From NCBI GenBank assembly GCA_035293965.1, contig DATGLW010000083.1, forward strand, positions 1-9,045: 9,045 nucleotides of DNA, in the 5' to 3' direction. The notes beneath the pieces are model-generated. The model was not told where the DNA came from. It ran no database searches and saw only the letters and a program-made list of their open reading frames with translations. The position numbers and the translations under genes are program-made. This stretch comes from DATGLW01 sp035293965. Lineage in GTDB: Bacteria; Actinomycetota; Acidimicrobiia; Acidimicrobiales; RAAP-2. The number at the start of each line of letters is the position of its first letter. Positions within the stretch are counted from its first letter, which is position 1. Shown here in pieces: positions 6,482 to 9,045 of the stretch.

Positions 6482-6501
6482 AACGAGGGCCGCCCGGCCC
6501 C
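6480..6501 (-). terminator. Possible intrinsic terminator after the sugar-phosphate transferase gene
   Basis: On the transcribed strand GGGGCC, loop GGGC, then GGCCCT forms a 5-bp G-C stem plus one G-U pair, followed by CG and TTTT. It starts 10 bases after the gene's stop codon. The stem is short and the U-run brief, so it may only attenuate, but its position at the border between the cell-wall/glycine unit and the atp genes is where a terminator would be expected. Confidence 0.4.
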
Positions 6502-6511
6502 TGCTCGCCGG

Positions 6512-7912
6512 TCATGCGCACCCCTCTGCCGGCGGTGGACCGGCGGCAGCCTTGCTCGCCACGGCAATCTCGGGTACGCCCACTTCCCGGCCGCCGTCTC
6601 TCCGTGTGCCGTCTCCCTCGGCACCGCCGGGCCCAGCCACGAGCGTGTCATCGACATCCCTGGCAGCCACGGCCGTGCCGTCGACGGCCGTGCCGTCGAC
6701 GTCCGTGGCAGCCACGGCCGTGCCATCGACGGCCGTGCCATCAGGGAGGGCGACGGGCCGCGGGGCCGAAGGTGTCGAGGGTTCCGGATCGGCGTCATCA
6801 CTGCCACCCTGGCGGAGGCCAGGGTGGAACAGCGTGTAGAGGCCGACCCCGAGGGCGGCTGCACCGAAGGGGATCGCGGCGTTCACCTGGTGGACGAACA
6901 GGGGGAACAGGACGAACCCCGACAGCAGTGCCGTCCACGCCCACAGGATCACCACCGCCCGCCGGTGCCCGTGACCGAGACGCAGCAGCCGGTGGTGGAT
7001 GTGGTCCTTGTCGGGGGCATGGAAGCCGGTGCCCCGGGCGGTGCGCCGGAGGAAGGCGAAGGCCATGTCGACGAGGGGCACCCCGAGGATGAAGGCGGGG
7101 ATGGCAAGCGGGGCGAAGAAGAAGTACGTCGTGCCGCTCGCGGGGGGCATCCGTCCCCCGATCACCATCGTGGAGGCCGACATGAGCAAGCCGAGGAAGA
7201 GCGCGCCGGCGTCGCCCATGAAGATCCGAGCCGGGTGGAAGTTGAACGGCAGGAACCCGAGGCACACCCCGCAGGCGATGGCGGCCACGAGCGGGCCCAT
7301 GTTGTCCGCCGGGAGCAGCCCCAGGTCCATCAGGCGCAACCCGTACACGGCCAGCGCACCGCCCCCGATGGCCACGATGCCGGCGGCGAGGCCGTCGAGC
7401 CCGTCGATGAGGTTCAGGGCGTTGGTGATGGCGATCACCCACAGCGCGGTGATGAGGGGGGTGACGCTCGGGCTGAGCACGATGAACCCGACGTGCAGGA
7501 GACCGCCGAGAGGGACCTTGAACTGGTACATGGTGACGCCGAGGAAGTACAGGATGCTCGCCGCCAGCACTTGGCCGGCCACCTTGGCCGGCGCCGACAT
7601 CTCGCGGGCGTCGTCCACCAGGCCGACGGCGAAGATCGCCGCCCCTGCCAGCACCACCCCGAGCGGCTCCGAGGAGCCGCGGAACACGGCGTGCAGCGCC
7701 GGGACCTGCGAGGCGACGACCATGGCGGCCAGGAAACCGAGGAACATCGCCGCGCCGCCTCCATAGGGGGTGGGCTGCCGGTGGACCTTGCGCTCGTCGG
7801 GAACTGCCACGTAGCCGGCCCGCCGTGAGACGGCCCGCGCCGGTAGGGTCAGAGCGGCCGTCACGGCGGCCGCCACCACCACGACCAGTGCGTACCACCC
7901 GAGAGGCGGCAT
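6512..7912 (-). CDS. wecA: Polyprenyl-phosphate sugar-1-phosphate transferase (WecA/TagO/Rfe family)
   Basis: An integral membrane enzyme that transfers a sugar-1-phosphate, usually GlcNAc-1-phosphate from UDP-GlcNAc, to undecaprenyl or decaprenyl phosphate on the cytoplasmic face. This is the first step in making cell-wall-linked glycopolymers. Of 466 residues, about 1-365 form the multi-helix domain. Family motifs are RKVHRQPTPYGGG (41-53), the metal-binding VDDARE (99-104), NLIDGLDGLAAG (167-178), the catalytic-region FMGDAG (231-236) and the carbohydrate-recognition DKDHIHHRLLRLGHG (301-315), which favours the WecA/TagO branch over MraY. A hydrophilic tail of about 100 residues follows, including seven tandem pentapeptides (391-425). 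The start ATG at 7912 lies 24 bases after glyA with no clear Shine-Dalgarno. Placement between glyA and atp genes is the usual actinobacterial order. The exact sugar and polymer cannot be read from sequence. Confidence 0.9.
   Translation of the reverse strand: MPPLGWYALVVVVAAAVTAALTLPARAVSRRAGYVAVPDERKVHRQPTPYGGGAAMFLGFLAAMVVASQVPALHAVFRGSSEPLGVVLAGAAIFAVGLVDDAREMSAPAKVAGQVLAASILYFLGVTMYQFKVPLGGLLHVGFIVLSPSVTPLITALWVIAITNALNLIDGLDGLAAGIVAIGGGALAVYGLRLMDLGLLPADNMGPLVAAIACGVCLGFLPFNFHPARIFMGDAGALFLGLLMSASTMVIGGRMPPASGTTYFFFAPLAIPAFILGVPLVDMAFAFLRRTARGTGFHAPDKDHIHHRLLRLGHGHRRAVVILWAWTALLSGFVLFPLFVHQVNAAIPFGAAALGVGLYTLFHPGLRQGGSDDADPEPSTPSAPRPVALPDGTAVDGTAVAATDVDGTAVDGTAVAARDVDDTLVAGPGGAEGDGTRRDGGREVGVPEIAVASKAAAGPPPAEGCA
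6638..6742 (-). repeat. 15-base tandem repeat coding a pentapeptide array
   Basis: Seven consecutive five-residue units lie in the C-terminal tail of the transferase: DGTAV, DGTAV, AATDV, DGTAV, DGTAV, AARDV, DDTLV. They group into two 45-base higher-order units of three pentads plus a degenerate seventh. The bases are also nearly identical between copies, with ccg/cca differences, pointing to recent in-frame duplication. The perfect 12-bp palindrome gccgtcgacggc occurs at 6677-6688. All changes keep the frame. Confidence 0.9.
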
Positions 7913-7936
7913 GGTGTCGAGCGGCCGTGCCGGGCC

Positions 7937-9045
7937 TCAGCCCGGGCTGCTCAGAGCCGGATAGGGCGGGAAGGCGGCGCAGAGCTCGGCGACCTCTGCC
8001 CGGACGTCGGCGACCACCTCGTCGTCGCGGCGACGCAGGGTCCTCGCGATGAGCGACGCGATGCGCGCCATCTCTGCCGTGCCCATGCCGGCGGTCGTTT
8101 CCGCCGCCGAACCGAGGCGCAGGCCCGAGGTCACGAACGGCGACCTCGGGTCGTCGGGGATGGTGTTGCGGTTGCAGGTGATGCCGGCCCGGTCGAGGAC
8201 CTCCTGGGCAGCCTTGCCGGTGAGGTCGGCATCGAAGGGGCGGAGGTCCACGAGCAGCATGTGGTTGTCGGTCCCCCCCGACACCACCCTGAACCCCTCC
8301 TCGGCCAGCGCGCCAGCCAGGGCGCGGGCGTTGGCGACCACTGCCGTCGCGTAGGCGGCGAACTCGGGCCGCGCCGCCTCGCCGAAGGCGACCGCCTTGG
8401 CAGCGATGACGTGCTCCAACGGCCCGCCCTGGAGGCCCGGGAACACGGAGCTGTCGATCGACTTGGCGAGCTCCTCGCCGCACAGGATCGCCCCGCCGCG
8501 CGGTCCCCGGAGGGTCTTGTGGGTGGTGAAGGTGACGACATCGGCCACCCCGACTGGGCTCGGGTGCACGCCTCCGGCGATGAGACCGGCGGGATGGGCG
8601 GCATCGAACATGAAGCGGGCGCCGACCGAGTCGGCGATCTCTCGGAAGGGCTGAGGGTCGATGATCCGCGAGTAGGCGGTGGAGCCGGCGACGATCAGCC
8701 TCGGCTGCTCGCGTTTGGCCAGGTCGGCGACCTGGTCGAGGTCGATCGTCTCGCCCGGGTCCTCCCCCCGGGCCCCGGCCGGCGTGACCCCGTAGGACAC
8801 GAACCGCCAGATGCGGCTCGTGATCGAAGCCGGCGACCCGTGGGTCAGGTGGCCACCATGGTCGAGGCGCATGGCGAGGATCGTGTCGCCGGGCTCCAAC
8901 AGCGCCTGGTAGACGGCCAAGTTTGCGTTCGCTCCGGCGTGGGGCTGGACGTTGGCGTGCTCGGCACCGAAGAGTGCCTTGGCACGCTCGCGCGCGAGGT
9001 CCTCCACCTCGTCGATGACCCGGTTGCCCCCGTAGTAGCGGCGCC
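7937..9045 (-). CDS. glyA: Serine hydroxymethyltransferase, 5' end cut by window
   Basis: A PLP enzyme that interconverts serine plus tetrahydrofolate with glycine plus 5,10-methylene-tetrahydrofolate, the main cytoplasmic source of one-carbon units. 368 residues are visible; about 50-60 N-terminal residues lie beyond 9045. The fragment opens with RRYYGGNRVIDEVEDLA, the conserved YYGG segment near the active site. Then follow ANVQPHAGANANLAVY, DHGGHLTHGSP, FDAAHPAGLIAGG (with the Asp that contacts the PLP ring nitrogen), and TTHKTLRGPRGG with the PLP lysine at 8516-8518. TSGLRLGS near the end holds the substrate carboxylate arginine. FDAAHP replaces the more common VDMAHV, and GSTAYS replaces GFSAYS or GASAYP; both are mild variants. 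The stop is 24 bases from the next gene, so the two are likely cotranscribed. Internal GTG codons such as 9007 are not the start because the family sequence continues upstream. Confidence 0.96.
   Translation of the reverse strand, partial: RRYYGGNRVIDEVEDLARERAKALFGAEHANVQPHAGANANLAVYQALLEPGDTILAMRLDHGGHLTHGSPASITSRIWRFVSYGVTPAGARGEDPGETIDLDQVADLAKREQPRLIVAGSTAYSRIIDPQPFREIADSVGARFMFDAAHPAGLIAGGVHPSPVGVADVVTFTTHKTLRGPRGGAILCGEELAKSIDSSVFPGLQGGPLEHVIAAKAVAFGEAARPEFAAYATAVVANARALAGALAEEGFRVVSGGTDNHMLLVDLRPFDADLTGKAAQEVLDRAGITCNRNTIPDDPRSPFVTSGLRLGSAAETTAGMGTAEMARIASLIARTLRRRDDEVVADVRAEVAELCAAFPPYPALSSPG

Larger units (their letters stand above)
6303..6511 (-). other. 209-base spacer and likely leader of the atp operon
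   Basis: No coding signal is convincing here. The transcribed strand holds a possible terminator for the upstream unit (6501-6480), a weak promoter match (6481-6452), and an inverted repeat GCGGCG with CGCCGC (6395-6371) whose loop contains GGGCCC. A TTGACC at 6351-6346 looks like a -35 box but has no acceptable -10 at 17-18 bases. It is the longest non-coding stretch in the window and the most natural place for the atp promoter. Confidence 0.45.

Noticed and set aside
6638..6742. CRISPR array
   Set aside because: The 15-base repeats are directly adjacent with no unique spacers, stay in frame inside a gene, and encode a pentapeptide array.
4167..6839. 890-codon open frame on the plus strand opposite atpE, atpB, atpI and atpZ
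   Set aside because: Same antisense artefact. It spans several genes and spacers, is rich in His, Gln, Asp and Arg, and has no family motif.
6798..8483. 561-codon minus-strand frame over the transferase and glyA
   Set aside because: Out-of-frame shadow across two well-identified genes and their junction; the composition is Arg/Gly/Pro-rich with no motif.
1..9045. An undescribed defence, mobile or biosynthetic system
   Set aside because: Every gene falls in a known housekeeping family in a known order. There are no integrase, transposase, inverted terminal repeats, tRNA or composition shift, so a novel system is not supported.

Overview
The window reads as an ordinary housekeeping segment of a very GC-rich bacterial chromosome. 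Every supported gene lies on the minus strand, so transcription runs from high to low coordinates. The gene order glyA, a WecA/TagO-type sugar-1-phosphate transferase, small AtpI-type membrane proteins, then atpB-E-F-H-A-G is, from general knowledge, typical of Actinomycetota. Several details agree with this: a long delta subunit with a duplicated N-terminal half, an extended N-terminus on subunit a, GTG starts and strong GC bias. Having delta separate from b argues against a mycobacterium. A deep-branching actinobacterium such as an Acidimicrobiia member is a reasonable guess, but the sequence alone does not prove it.

Layout in the direction of transcription. First comes glyA (serine hydroxymethyltransferase, 5' end cut off by the window at 9045). 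After 24 bases follows a polyprenyl-phosphate sugar-1-phosphate transferase (7912-6512), whose C-terminal tail contains a pentapeptide tandem repeat. A small GC hairpin followed by TTTT sits just beyond its stop and may end this first unit. A 209-base spacer (6511-6303) then leads into the ATP synthase operon: atpZ-like, atpI-like, atpB (a), atpE (c), atpF (b), atpH (delta), atpA (alpha) and atpG (gamma). atpG is cut a few codons before its expected stop. atpD and atpC are expected just beyond position 1.

Together the atp genes encode most of an F1Fo H+-ATP synthase. Fo consists of a, c and b; delta joins the b stalk to the head; alpha and gamma belong to F1; AtpZ and AtpI are likely assembly or accessory proteins. 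Coupling is tight at three junctions (4-base GTGA overlaps at atpI/atpB and atpF/atpH, an 8-base overlap at atpH/atpA) and there is a 3-base gap at atpA/atpG. Spacers of 114 and 195 bases flank atpE, the gene whose product is needed in the most copies, and the upstream one contains hairpins next to a strong ribosome binding site.

I found no tRNA, rRNA, CRISPR array, mobile element or unknown defence system. The points worth a second look are modest: low-complexity tails or linkers on several proteins, the repeat in the transferase tail, structured spacers around atpE, and an inferred boundary between the two transcription units.
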